NCBI RefSeq assembly: GCF_004766055.1 | Contig: NZ_SPQR01000019.1 | Span: 1 to 56,560, forward strand | Direction: 5' to 3' | DNA length: 56,560 nt | Source of the DNA: Desulfosporosinus sp. Sb-LF | GTDB taxonomy: Bacteria; Bacillota; Desulfitobacteriia; Desulfitobacteriales; Desulfitobacteriaceae | Shown: positions 44,326 through 52,952 of the stretch, piece after piece | Layout: the number at the start of each line of letters is the position of its first letter | Position numbering within the stretch: the first letter of the stretch is position 1 | Program-made: the position numbers and the translations under genes | Notes under the pieces: model-generated | Seen by the model: only the letters and a program-made list of their open reading frames with translations | The model's database searches: none | What the model was told of the DNA's origin: nothing

Positions 44326-44471
44326 GAGTAGTTGATATTCCAACAAAATACCAGAAACAAGAGCTTTCAAAAACTATCTGGTTGTTATATACCCTATTTC
44401 TCCTTACCATGTCGGCGTATTCAGGTGAGAATTACTTATAGTAAAGTAAGTAAGAAGAAAGGATGTATCTC

Positions 44472-44852
44472 ATGAGACTCTGGCACCAGGACCTCCTAAC
44501 TTTTTTACCCCGTGCCCAAATCTTGGGTCAGCATCGAGAATGCTGTGCCCTGCGGGGATTGGGGTGGGGAAAGAAACATTCCACTATAGATTACGTGTTC
44601 ACGTACAGTGTAAAGAGACTTGTTGACTATCATCAGCTTGTTCTCAGAGAAATGGAGAACAGGGGATACAAACCGGACCAACAATGGTATTGTCCTGAAT
44701 ACCGTGGAAAAAACACGGTGCCTTGGACTTGCACTTTGCGTGATGAACTGGATGATATACCAGATGGTCATATCTATCCCGAGCACGATGACGCTTATCG
44801 TGAAGAATGCCTCGCTAATCTAAGGAAGAAGGGCATTGAGCTCTTTCCATGA
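44472..44852 (+). CDS. TIGR02328-like conserved protein
   Basis: 126 residues. The motif QHRECCALRGLGWGKKHSTIDYVFTYS and later CPEYRG and HIYPEHDD are the conserved core of a small cytoplasmic family of unknown role, which I recall as related to pyrimidine-dimer glycosylase (Pyr_excise) proteins; that relation is uncertain. ATG 44472 has AAAGGA upstream. It is monocistronic and faces the EFR1 gene. Confidence 0.6.
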   Translation: MRLWHQDLLTFLPRAQILGQHRECCALRGLGWGKKHSTIDYVFTYSVKRLVDYHQLVLREMENRGYKPDQQWYCPEYRGKNTVPWTCTLRDELDDIPDGHIYPEHDDAYREECLANLRKKGIELFP

Positions 44853-44919
44853 ACTCGGACACGATTGCCTGATCCACTCACAAACAGGACATAGTTGGCT
44901 CTATTATATGAGTATATTA

Positions 44920-44944
44920 GAAAAACCGAGGTTGCGCCTCGGTC
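44920..44944 (-). terminator. Terminator of the EFR1 gene
   Basis: ACCGAGG pairs with CCTCGGT, and five Ts follow on the minus strand. The same hairpin type, nearly identical in sequence, recurs at 52299-52327. Confidence 0.8.
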
Positions 44945-44976
44945 CTTGATCCTTCAGTCGAAAGAGCTTGTAGTTT

Positions 44977-45789
44977 TCAAATAAATAATTCTGGTTCTCT
45001 TCGTAAAGCAAAATCAATTTCTAATTCATGTTTATGTCTTAAATAATTATCATTATCATAATACTTTGCTTGAGTAGGACATTTTTTAATACAAGCACCG
45101 CATTTAATACAAATTCCATTTAATTTAGATACATCTTCATAGTCAATGGAACCCATAGGACAGACATCTACACAAAGCTTACAATTAATACAATCGCTAT
45201 TTGTTTTTGGAGTAACCTTTCTAATATCAGCAGGACTACCATCTTTATTTTTAGGCATATAATAGTTCCTGTAAGGCGTATTACCCTTTACAGCTACGTT
45301 TGAAATATTCTCTTGAGTCGTCATTTTTGTATAGATTTGATTCGCAAAATCACTTACTATGGCCATATCTTTTTCGTCAGGTCTGTTTTTGGCAAGTGTT
45401 TTTGAAAATGAATGTTCGCCTATAAATGCCCCAGCAGCAATAACTTTAAAACCGTTCATTTCAAGAAGATGTTTTAATTCTATTAAAGCATCGTCATAAT
45501 TTCTATTTCCATAAACAACTACAGGAATTGCTAATGCACCATTACCTGTTATAGTACTTAAATATTTCAGTAATATATTAGGAACTCTTCCTGCATAGAC
45601 TGGAACCCCCAGAATAACAACATCATCTTTTGAAAAAGACACTGGTTCTTTTCTAACTTCCGGTAATGTGAAATCTACATTATGTACAATTATTTCCTTG
45701 CCGATGTTCTCAGTAATGTTCATTACAATTCCAGATATTACTTTTTTTGTAGTATCAGTCGCACTAAAATACATCGAATTAAATTGCAT
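44977..45789 (-). CDS. EFR1-family ferredoxin-flavodoxin
   Basis: 270 residues. An N-terminal flavodoxin fold (about 1-150, with PVYAGRVPN and a VVYGNRNYDDAL loop) is joined to a C-terminal pair of [4Fe-4S] motifs, CINCKLCVDVCPMG and CIKCGACIKKCPTQ. It probably moves low-potential electrons in the cytoplasm. GGAGGGG precedes the ATG. Its codon and base usage is more AT-rich than the neighbours, which hints at horizontal transfer. It has no obvious partner next to it. Confidence 0.85.
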   Translation of the reverse strand: MQFNSMYFSATDTTKKVISGIVMNITENIGKEIIVHNVDFTLPEVRKEPVSFSKDDVVILGVPVYAGRVPNILLKYLSTITGNGALAIPVVVYGNRNYDDALIELKHLLEMNGFKVIAAGAFIGEHSFSKTLAKNRPDEKDMAIVSDFANQIYTKMTTQENISNVAVKGNTPYRNYYMPKNKDGSPADIRKVTPKTNSDCINCKLCVDVCPMGSIDYEDVSKLNGICIKCGACIKKCPTQAKYYDNDNYLRHKHELEIDFALRREPELFI

Positions 45790-46133
45790 ACTAAGATCCC
45801 CTCCGATACATTTTTAAGTATAAATACTAAATATCACCATCTAATAAGTTATTCGAATTAATTATACTTCTATTAATGCTTATATTACATCCGCATTAAA
45901 TTAATATTTTGTCAATTTAAATATTCTAACTCTTCAAACACTCTTACTACTAACTTAAAAATACAGATCCTTTTTGGCTCAAACCATATTCCGACGAGTA
46001 GGTAAAAAATGGTTTGTAAAAGATATCGTAAATCTTGGGATAAAGGTTACATTACAAAAAGACACTTTTTTGTCTATAAATCACTACCTCTTAGAATAAA
46101 TAAAAATGAATCGATAAGGAGTTGTTAACATTC
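45790..46133. other. AT-rich gap before the DUF1858 gene
   Basis: About 340 bases of very AT-rich DNA between divergent genes, with no coding frame that I support. It must hold the promoters of both flanking genes, but no confident -35/-10 pair can be assigned. Confidence 0.4.
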
Positions 46134-46331
46134 ATGATTACAGGAGCTGAATCGATTACTGACGTTGTAGAGAAATATCCACAAACTGTTGAGGTCTTTA
46201 AAAAGTACGGCATGCATTGTTTTGGTTGCATGGCGGCCCGTTTTGAGAATGTCGAACAAGGAGCTTCAGCCCATGGAATTGATATATCGAGCCTAATTAA
46301 AGACTTGAATAAAGCAGTCGAGAACCACTAA
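46134..46331 (+). CDS. DUF1858 / hybrid-cluster-associated redox-disulfide protein
   Basis: 65 residues with the family motif YGMHCFGCMAA, a CxxC disulfide, after the ITDVVEKYPQTVEVFKK helix. Similar domains accompany hybrid cluster proteins in anaerobes. AAGGAG lies 12 bases before ATG 46134, a long spacing; a TTG at 46122 is too close to it. It is monocistronic. The only hcp in the window is 10 kb away, so a functional link is only suggestive. Confidence 0.8.
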   Translation: MITGAESITDVVEKYPQTVEVFKKYGMHCFGCMAARFENVEQGASAHGIDISSLIKDLNKAVENH

Positions 46332-46363
46332 CCAAAAACTGGAAACCATATGTGTTTTTCTCA

Positions 46364-46406
46364 ATGCCTGATTGCAGTGGACATCTGTCTATTGTAATTA
46401 GGCATT
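46364..46406 (+). terminator. Hairpin after the DUF1858 gene
   Basis: AATGCCTGATTGCA pairs with TGTAATTAGGCATT, using two wobble pairs, around a 15-base loop. Confidence 0.65.
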
Positions 46407-46421
46407 TTCGGGGCAGCAATG

Positions 46422-46462
46422 TATCTCTGCGCAAACCAAAAAAAGTTCTTTGCGCAGGGATA
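46422..46462. terminator. Hairpin after the BtuF-like gene
   Basis: A 14-bp stem (TATCTCTGCGCAAA with TTTGCGCAGGGATA) with one mismatch and a 13-base loop. It abuts the stop codon of the BtuF-like gene. Confidence 0.75.
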
Positions 46463-46464
46463 TA

Positions 46465-47268
46465 TTATAAAGTACAAAATATTTGATTGAGTCGCTCCAT
46501 ACCCTCGATCAATCTCGGCCCCGGTCGACAAATGGTTTCGCAAGCCAACGGAAATATCCTGTTTTCGCGCACTGCAGAGAGCTGCAACCATTTCTCATTT
46601 ACGATATCCTCCACCGTTCTCTGACAAATTGGCAGCTTCGCAGTGCATCCTTTACAGCGTCGGGGACGTGTGGCATGGCTTTCAACACCACAAAATAGGA
46701 TCACTTCAGGATCAAAAGCGACGATTTCCTCCCACCTTACTTTGACATAAGCCTCTTCGGATTGAATCGGCATCAATTTGGCACCCGCAATTTGGAGGGC
46801 ATCATATTGATAAGATCCTAGACCAGGAATAATATACGGTTCTGTTGTCATGATGCGCAGCACGCGTGGCCTTTCGCGCCAAGACTCTCGACGCATTTCA
46901 TTAATCCGCAACCGGTAGGCCTCAACAATGCCATCTACAGCAGGCTCTCTCCGAGAAAATCGGCCAATCATTTGCATATTGCTTAGTATCTCTTCAACAC
47001 CCTTCGGTTGAAATGCTAGTACGTTGACGTCCATTCGTCGCAATTTCTCCAACACCGCTTGATGTAAAGCCCCATCCCCTAAAACAAGATCCGGTTTAAG
47101 CGCCAAGATTCTCGATCGATCTGGCTGTGCAAAGGTCCCTATTTTTTCCTTGATCCTCGCGTCCTCCGGATAATCACATTGCTCTGTTACTCCGACAACC
47201 TCTGCTCCAAAGCCCAGTGCATAGAGCGTTTCTGTGATTGAAGGAACTAATGATATTAGTCTCAGCAT
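46465..47268 (-). CDS. BtuF-like cobalamin-binding protein without signal peptide
   Basis: 267 residues. The SLVPSITETLYALGFGAEVVGVTEQCDYP start and the VLGDGALHQAVLEKLR segment are the family's paired-lobe pattern, and the C-terminus has CRPGPRLIEG. There is no signal peptide or lipobox, so it is cytoplasmic rather than a classic transporter receptor. Residues 193-215 carry four cysteines (C193, C205, C208, C215), in the FCGVESHATRPRR and CKGC segments, a possible metal or cluster site. AGGGTGAGG precedes the ATG. No ABC partner is adjacent. Confidence 0.78.
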   Translation of the reverse strand: MLRLISLVPSITETLYALGFGAEVVGVTEQCDYPEDARIKEKIGTFAQPDRSRILALKPDLVLGDGALHQAVLEKLRRMDVNVLAFQPKGVEEILSNMQMIGRFSRREPAVDGIVEAYRLRINEMRRESWRERPRVLRIMTTEPYIIPGLGSYQYDALQIAGAKLMPIQSEEAYVKVRWEEIVAFDPEVILFCGVESHATRPRRCKGCTAKLPICQRTVEDIVNEKWLQLSAVRENRIFPLACETICRPGPRLIEGMERLNQIFCTL

Positions 47269-47401
47269 TTACCTCACCCTTCTCTCTAAAAACCGCTTGT
47301 CCCTTTACCCTTAAATTTTCATAGAGCTTCTTTTGGACGTTCACCCGCTAATATCCTCGTTGGAAGTAAGCTAAAAATAGACTTCTAATAGTGTTGTTGT
47401 T

Positions 47402-48562
47402 CTATTTTTCTTCAACATAACGTGAAATGAAGGTACCAATGACCAAGGCCCATACGGGAGCACTGATATTAAAGATTGTCATATTAGATACTGCAATGAC
47501 GAACGTAAATGCAGCACTCAATTTCATGGTTGGCTTTGAGAAACCCACGGACAGGCTATTGCCAAACACACCCAAAAGGGCAAAGCCTACAAGTATTGAA
47601 ACAAACGCCATAGGTAATGCCTGAATCAAGGGAACTAGCTTCCACGCAAATATACCGAAGAAAAGGATGATAATCCCTGAGACAACCGCTCCCATATATC
47701 GTTTTTCCTTCGGACCTGCCTCTTCATCTGAACATATAGCGGTCATCATTCCCGCTATATTGGCTGATTGTCCTCCGAAAAAACTTGTAATTATGGAAAA
47801 AATGCCGCTTAAGGCTATGATCTGATTCACCGGAGGGCGATAATTATTTTGTTCCAAGGCCCCAATTCCAACCGCTGCATCATTGCTCAAAATAAGGAGG
47901 GCAAGCGGGATCGAAACGGTAAAGAAGCTTAGTAAGTTGAATTCAGGGAGTTGAGAAGTTGGAATAACAAATGACGACGCCAATCCGCCATTATTTAAGT
48001 GCTGTGTCAAAAGTAAGAGCATAAATCCTGTCGCAATGGCTGCAACCATTGGGGGAATTCGATTATTCCATTTGCTAAAAATTAAATATGCAACAAGAGA
48101 TACTCCACCAACCAGCGGGAGTTGGTGTATCGAAGTTACAAAGTTAACCATATACTTCATGATCATTCCTGCTAACATTACGGAAATAATTTGTTTGGGT
48201 ACATATTCGAGTAGCCTTGAGAAAACACCCATATATCCAATCAGCAGCATCAACAGTCCAGCAAAAATATAGGAACCTATAAACTGATGATAGGTAAATT
48301 GGGTCGTAACAGTTGCCAGAAAGGCAACTCCAGTAATAGAGTGGGCACCCACAATAGGCATGCGATAATAGAGCGGGATCAAAATACTGTAGATCCCACC
48401 GAACACATAGACAGAGAACATCCAAAGAATAGTCTGTGTCATTGTGAAATTACCCTTGGATGCAGCTTCTAATATAATGGCTGGAGGGCCCGTTATCGCT
48501 AAAAGTCCTGATGCGATGCCAGCCGCCAAATTTTTAGAATTTAAATCTCCTAAAATACTCAT
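47402..48562 (-). CDS. BenE-family membrane transporter
   Basis: 386 residues, about 11-12 membrane segments. The pattern resembles the benzoate/H+ symporter BenE family (NDAAVGIGALEQNNYRPPVN and GGQSANIAGMMTAICS are conserved-looking segments). The substrate is unknown; benzoate-like acids are only a family-based guess. ATG 48562 is used, with GAGGG about 13 bases upstream, a weak fit; a TTG at 48574 is the alternative. Confidence 0.78.
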   Translation of the reverse strand: MSILGDLNSKNLAAGIASGLLAITGPPAIILEAASKGNFTMTQTILWMFSVYVFGGIYSILIPLYYRMPIVGAHSITGVAFLATVTTQFTYHQFIGSYIFAGLLMLLIGYMGVFSRLLEYVPKQIISVMLAGMIMKYMVNFVTSIHQLPLVGGVSLVAYLIFSKWNNRIPPMVAAIATGFMLLLLTQHLNNGGLASSFVIPTSQLPEFNLLSFFTVSIPLALLILSNDAAVGIGALEQNNYRPPVNQIIALSGIFSIITSFFGGQSANIAGMMTAICSDEEAGPKEKRYMGAVVSGIIILFFGIFAWKLVPLIQALPMAFVSILVGFALLGVFGNSLSVGFSKPTMKLSAAFTFVIAVSNMTIFNISAPVWALVIGTFISRYVEEK

Positions 48563-48586
48563 GATTCGAATCAATCCCTCATTGTT

Positions 48587-51565
48587 TTATAGATGAAAGG
48601 TTCTTTTAGAAAAGAACGGCGCCATTTCTTCTACTGGAGCTGGTTTAGCCAAAAAGAAACCTTGTACTTCGTCACAGCCCTTAGTCCGAAGGAAATCCAA
48701 CTGAGCCTGGGTTTCTACCCCTTCAGCAATCACTTTTAAACCAAGATTTTCAGCGAGTTGAATGATGGTCAGGACTATAGCCTGCCTATCTAAACGCTCG
48801 TTTAGCACAGAAATAAACGAGCGATCAATTTTTAACGTATTCAGTGAGAAACGGCTTAAATAACTAAGGGACGAAAAGCCCGTGCCGAAATCATCAATGG
48901 CAAGATATATTCCCATATTCTTAAGTCTTTTAAGAATGTCCACGCTTACCCTGACATTTTCCATGCTTAGGCTCTCGGTAATTTCCAGTTCCAACCACTG
49001 AGGATCCAAACTAGTCTCCTCGAGAATTCCAGCAATCTGCTTAACCAGATCCTTTTGACGAAATTGACGCGCCGAAAGGTTAACCGCCACGCGCACAGGG
49101 GGGTAGCCCATGTTCTGCCACAACTTATTTTGGGCACACGCAGTTCTTAGGACCCATTCTCCTAAGGGTAGGATTAATCCGCTGTCTTCTGCGATCGAAA
49201 TGAATGTTCCAGGGAGGAGGAAGCCTCGTTCTGGATGTTGCCAGCGTACAAGTGCTTCGATTCCACATAACTGACCGTCACTAAGACGATACTGAGGCTG
49301 GTAATAGAGAATAAACTCTTTCCGTTCCAGAGCCCGGCGCATCTCGTTTTGCAATGCAAGTCGCTCCGCCAAACGTTCATTCAAGGTGCGGGTATAGAAG
49401 TTATAGTGGTTGCGCCCGTCCGCTTTCACCTGATACATGGCCATATCTGCATGCTGGATAAGAATCTCAGAATCCTCTCCGTCTACCGGGTAGAGCGCTA
49501 TGCCCAGGCTCGCTGAGAGATAAACCTCCTGTTTGAGAAGCTGAAAAGGGGCGTTAAGAACATCCAAAAGTTTTTGAGCCACTTGGGCTGCTTGTTGCTC
49601 AGAGGGTAATTTGGGCAACAGGATGAGAAACTCATCCCCTCCTTGTCTAGCCACCGTATCTTGCTGACGCAATGTACCTTTAAAACGTTCACCGACCTGA
49701 CAGAGTAGACTATCTCCCGCGGCATGGCCGAGCGTATCATTCACTAGCTTGAATCCATCCAAGTCAATAAAAAAGATAGCCACTTGCTCCTGTTGGTGGC
49801 ACGCGTCTAAAATAGCTTGATGAACCCGTTCTTTAAATAACTGGCGATTGGGTAAGTCCGTCAGTGCATCATGGTGGGCCTGATGTGACAACCGATGTAG
49901 AAGCTCTCGTTTCTCACTAACATCGTGAAAGACAAGAACCGCTCCGATCATCTGCCCATCTCTGTCGCGGATAGGAGCAGCCGAGTCATCAATGAAAAAT
50001 AGCTGTCGTCCATCACGATGTCTCAAGACTGCATGATTAGACAATTCAATCACGCGATTCTCTAGTAGACATTGATGAACCGGTTGTGCCAAGGGCTGTC
50101 CGGTTCTCTCATGGAAGATGTCAAACACCTTATCAATTCTTAAACCCCGGGCTTCCTCATTCCGCCATCCTGTCATCGTTTCAGCAACTGAATTAAGATA
50201 GGAGACATTCCCCTCGACATCAGTGGTGAGCACAGCATCCCCAATCGAAGCCAAGGTCACCTGAGCACGTTCTTTTTCATGCCAAAGTGCATTTTCGTTC
50301 AAAACACGTTGACTTACTTCGTCATAGAGAAAGACAATATTTCCTGTTGAAAGCTTATATATAAGTCCTTCGCTCCACCCTGTTGCGCGTTGGTTTTTGA
50401 AAAAAATAGCGGGAAAATGAGCCATCTCTCCAGTATTATAAACTTGAAAGCAAAGTTTTAAGATACCTAATTCTTTGATAAGGGGAAAAACGTGCACCAT
50501 AGGAGCTCCAATCGCCTGTCGACGAGAAATATTTTCGATTTTCTCAGCAGCTCGATTAATATCCGTGCATATGAAGTCCTGCCCATCGTCTGATATCCTG
50601 AATACCACGACAGCACTGTTCATGGTTTCAAATATATCCCGAAATTGTTCTTCGCTATCTCTTAAGGCTCTTTGGTTCGCCGCTCGTTCGCTTATATCCT
50701 GCTTTACGGCCACTAAATGAGTAATTTCTTGACCCCTTACTTTTACTGGGGTAATGGTCATTTCCTCCCTGTAAAGTGTTCCATCAGCGCGACGGTTAAT
50801 TAGTTCTCCCTGCCAGATTTGACCTGCCGAAACGGTTTCCCACAGCCGTTCGTAAAAGGCATGATCCTGATATCCAGAACGGAGAAAGCGTTGGGTCTTG
50901 CCTAACACAGTCTTGAGGGTATAGCCTGTCAGCTGGGTAAAGGCGGGATTAGCCCAAAGTATTATTCCTGAGCCATCCGTAATGACGATGCCATGGACAT
51001 CAGCGACGAGGGCTTCGTTCTGAATGTGGAGTTTACGTCGTGCTTCATCCGCCCAGAATACCAAATCGAGTTGATCCGCGAGGGATTGCATTCCCTCTAC
51101 TCTTGTGACATCAAAGTATTCTTCCCTCTGAGAATACAAAGCGAGAACCCCCGAAACCCGATTATTTAAAAAGATTGGGAACATGACCACGGAACGCAAT
51201 AACAGCTTTTCAGAGATCAAATGCCATGTTTGGGAAATGTGATTATCCTTCGGGTTGTAGATCTGCGGGGTGTCATCCCAAGGTATTTGGAAAGATGTGA
51301 TTTCGGCCTCCATCAAACCGCATTGAGCTACTATCCGAGCCAACCCATTATCCTCTTTCAACGCCACGTACGCGACTGGATAACCCATGGTTTGAACCAA
51401 TTCTTCGCAGAGGTATTGGGAAATGTCTGGAAGAGGTTGTTCGGCAAGGACGCGCCGGGTGATCCCGTGAAGAATGTTTTCCCGATGTTTTGTGAATTTA
51501 TGTTGTTCAGCTAGGGCGTGCGCCAGAGCATGCAATTGAACTTCGTTTGTCTTAAGCTTGTCCAT
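48587..51565 (-). CDS. GAF-PAS-PAS-PAS-GGDEF-EAL cyclic-di-GMP protein
   Basis: 992 residues without membrane segments. The order by eye is a GAF-like domain (about 30-175), three PAS-like domains (about 185-560), GGDEF (about 575-735, motif QGGDEF intact) and EAL (about 745-985, with EALVRW, DDFGTGFSSLSYL and EGVETQ intact). Both diguanylate cyclase and phosphodiesterase halves look active. Its signal is unknown, probably a small ligand or redox cue through the PAS/GAF part. It is upstream of the BenE gene with 24 bases between, so they may be cotranscribed. Confidence 0.93.
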   Translation of the reverse strand: MDKLKTNEVQLHALAHALAEQHKFTKHRENILHGITRRVLAEQPLPDISQYLCEELVQTMGYPVAYVALKEDNGLARIVAQCGLMEAEITSFQIPWDDTPQIYNPKDNHISQTWHLISEKLLLRSVVMFPIFLNNRVSGVLALYSQREEYFDVTRVEGMQSLADQLDLVFWADEARRKLHIQNEALVADVHGIVITDGSGIILWANPAFTQLTGYTLKTVLGKTQRFLRSGYQDHAFYERLWETVSAGQIWQGELINRRADGTLYREEMTITPVKVRGQEITHLVAVKQDISERAANQRALRDSEEQFRDIFETMNSAVVVFRISDDGQDFICTDINRAAEKIENISRRQAIGAPMVHVFPLIKELGILKLCFQVYNTGEMAHFPAIFFKNQRATGWSEGLIYKLSTGNIVFLYDEVSQRVLNENALWHEKERAQVTLASIGDAVLTTDVEGNVSYLNSVAETMTGWRNEEARGLRIDKVFDIFHERTGQPLAQPVHQCLLENRVIELSNHAVLRHRDGRQLFFIDDSAAPIRDRDGQMIGAVLVFHDVSEKRELLHRLSHQAHHDALTDLPNRQLFKERVHQAILDACHQQEQVAIFFIDLDGFKLVNDTLGHAAGDSLLCQVGERFKGTLRQQDTVARQGGDEFLILLPKLPSEQQAAQVAQKLLDVLNAPFQLLKQEVYLSASLGIALYPVDGEDSEILIQHADMAMYQVKADGRNHYNFYTRTLNERLAERLALQNEMRRALERKEFILYYQPQYRLSDGQLCGIEALVRWQHPERGFLLPGTFISIAEDSGLILPLGEWVLRTACAQNKLWQNMGYPPVRVAVNLSARQFRQKDLVKQIAGILEETSLDPQWLELEITESLSMENVRVSVDILKRLKNMGIYLAIDDFGTGFSSLSYLSRFSLNTLKIDRSFISVLNERLDRQAIVLTIIQLAENLGLKVIAEGVETQAQLDFLRTKGCDEVQGFFLAKPAPVEEMAPFFSKRTFHL

Positions 51566-51632
51566 ATAGCTTACACCCCTCTAAGAGATATCTCGTTTTT
51601 GCACATTTGAGTAAAGAACAAAAACCGATGCT

Positions 51633-51746
51633 TATAATCCTTATTTATAATGAAAACAGAACCAAAGTTAACCAACTAAACGCCCAATTATGAGTACTTT
51701 CAGTATAAAACGCGAAAGTCCTGCATGAATCGCGTTTAATTTTTTT
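51633..51746 (+). ncRNA. Candidate small RNA with orphan terminator
   Basis: Within a 460-base gap without a supported gene, AAACGCGA (51708-51715) and TCGCGTTT (51730-51737) form an 8-bp stem followed by AATTTTTTT, a convincing terminator on the plus strand. No plus-strand gene precedes it. A TATAAT at 51633-51638 lies about 75 bases upstream, with TTGAGT 20 bases before it, a poor but possible promoter. An RNA of about 100 bases is inferred and not shown. Confidence 0.35.
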
Positions 51747-52028
51747 GATTTCCTCACAAATGACATCGTTAACCCTGCAGTATAAATTAAGGACCATTTT
51801 GCTAGGTAAGGCATTCGTGATCTGAATTGCATATAAGGCCATGAGCATTACTCAGATCTTCGCTAAAGAGTGGCTTGATATAATGGCTTCAAATGCATCG
51901 GTCCATGCTAAACAAGTTGTGCCTGTAAGGATTGTTATATAGTTATGAAACTTTCTGCGTAAGGTAACCGAATGGAAACACGCACTCGGCCTAATTACAT
52001 ATATTGGAATAGAAGGGGCGGAAATAGC

Positions 52029-52244
52029 ATGTTCTTAGGAAAAAATCGGTTCTTAAATCAAGGCGAAGCACCAGCAGAAGGTGGCAGTCCAGGAGTTGGA
52101 GAAAACACAGAATTCCTTAACCAAGCCAAAAATATGTCAATGGGTATGCAACGTTTCCTAGCTAAAAAAGGAATCAACTCTACTGAGGATCTAGCAAACC
52201 GTGCTCAGTTCGCACCTCCTAAGCCTTTCAGAAAAGTACGATGA
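52029..52244 (+). CDS. Small glycine/asparagine-rich protein, unknown
   Basis: 71 residues, basic, starting MFLGKNRFLNQG. It contains SPGVGENTEFLNQAK, MQRFLAKKGINSTEDLAN and a basic PPKPFRKVR tail. There is no signal or membrane segment. GGGGCGG lies upstream of ATG 52029. I do not recognise the family. A near-perfect terminator follows, supporting a real gene. Confidence 0.55.
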   Translation: MFLGKNRFLNQGEAPAEGGSPGVGENTEFLNQAKNMSMGMQRFLAKKGINSTEDLANRAQFAPPKPFRKVR

Positions 52245-52298
52245 TCGAAAAAGTGCGGGGATTTCCCCCGTTCTCACACAAACATAGGACTATATTTG

Positions 52299-52327
52299 AA
52301 AAACCGAGGCTGCGCCTCGGTCCTTTT
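52299..52327. terminator. Terminator after the small 52029 gene
   Basis: ACCGAGGC pairs with GCCTCGGT around a TGC loop, followed by CCTTTTATT. It is nearly the same hairpin as the one at 44920-44944. Confidence 0.85.
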
Positions 52328-52456
52328 ATTGTTTAATATAAATCAAAATAAGAAAGGTCGCGTGATCAACAAACAACGCTCAACCGATTGCAAGAGTACC
52401 ATAAAATGTTAGGTCATGTAGTAAATATATAGCAGAAGTATTAAGGAGGGATAAAT

Positions 52457-52951
52457 GTGAGACAGATTCTGGTCAGAAGCGAACATTGCCTCGGGTGTAA
52501 GAGCTGTGAGTTGGCTTGTGCAGTTGCTCACTCGAACAGTAAGACTTTGTTCGAGGCGATTGGAGAATTTAAAGCTCCACAAAAAAGGATTTTTGTCGAG
52601 TCCAACGGGGATCATAATTTCCCCTTACAATGTCGACAATGCGTAGATGCTCCTTGTGTTCATGCCTGTATGAGTGGGGCTATGCAGTCTGACTTAAAGA
52701 CTGGGCTAATTCAAGTCGATGACCTAAAGTGTGTTGGGTGCATGATGTGCGTAATGGTCTGCCCGTTTGGAGTTATTGGGGAAATTCCTACTACCAATAG
52801 AGTTGCAAAATGTGACCGATGTCAGGATATAGACTATAATCCAGCTTGTGTCTCAGCCTGTCCAACAAAAGCTTTGGTATTTGTTGAAGTTCAAGAGTTT
52901 GCCAAAAGTGGGCGGCAAATCTTCCTAGACTATATGAAAGGGGTCAACTAA
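52457..52951 (+). CDS. cooF: CooF-like 4Fe-4S electron-transfer protein
   Basis: 164 residues with four cysteine clusters of the HycB/CooF type: CLGCKSCELAC, CRQCVDAPC, CVGCMMCVMVCP and CDRCQD. It passes electrons from CODH to a partner. The start is GTG at 52457, with AAGGAGGG six bases upstream; the overlapping ATG at 52455 runs into TGA at once. It is one base from cooS. Confidence 0.92.
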   Translation: MRQILVRSEHCLGCKSCELACAVAHSNSKTLFEAIGEFKAPQKRIFVESNGDHNFPLQCRQCVDAPCVHACMSGAMQSDLKTGLIQVDDLKCVGCMMCVMVCPFGVIGEIPTTNRVAKCDRCQDIDYNPACVSACPTKALVFVEVQEFAKSGRQIFLDYMKGVN

Positions 52952-52952
52952 T

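Noticed and set aside
44505-44786. Minus-strand frame opposite the TIGR02328-like gene
   Set aside because: It is the shadow of the better-supported plus-strand gene and has no ribosome site.
51645-51842. Minus-strand frame of about 65 residues in the gap upstream of the GGDEF-EAL gene
   Set aside because: It has no ribosome site and no recognisable family, and it overlaps the orphan terminator region.
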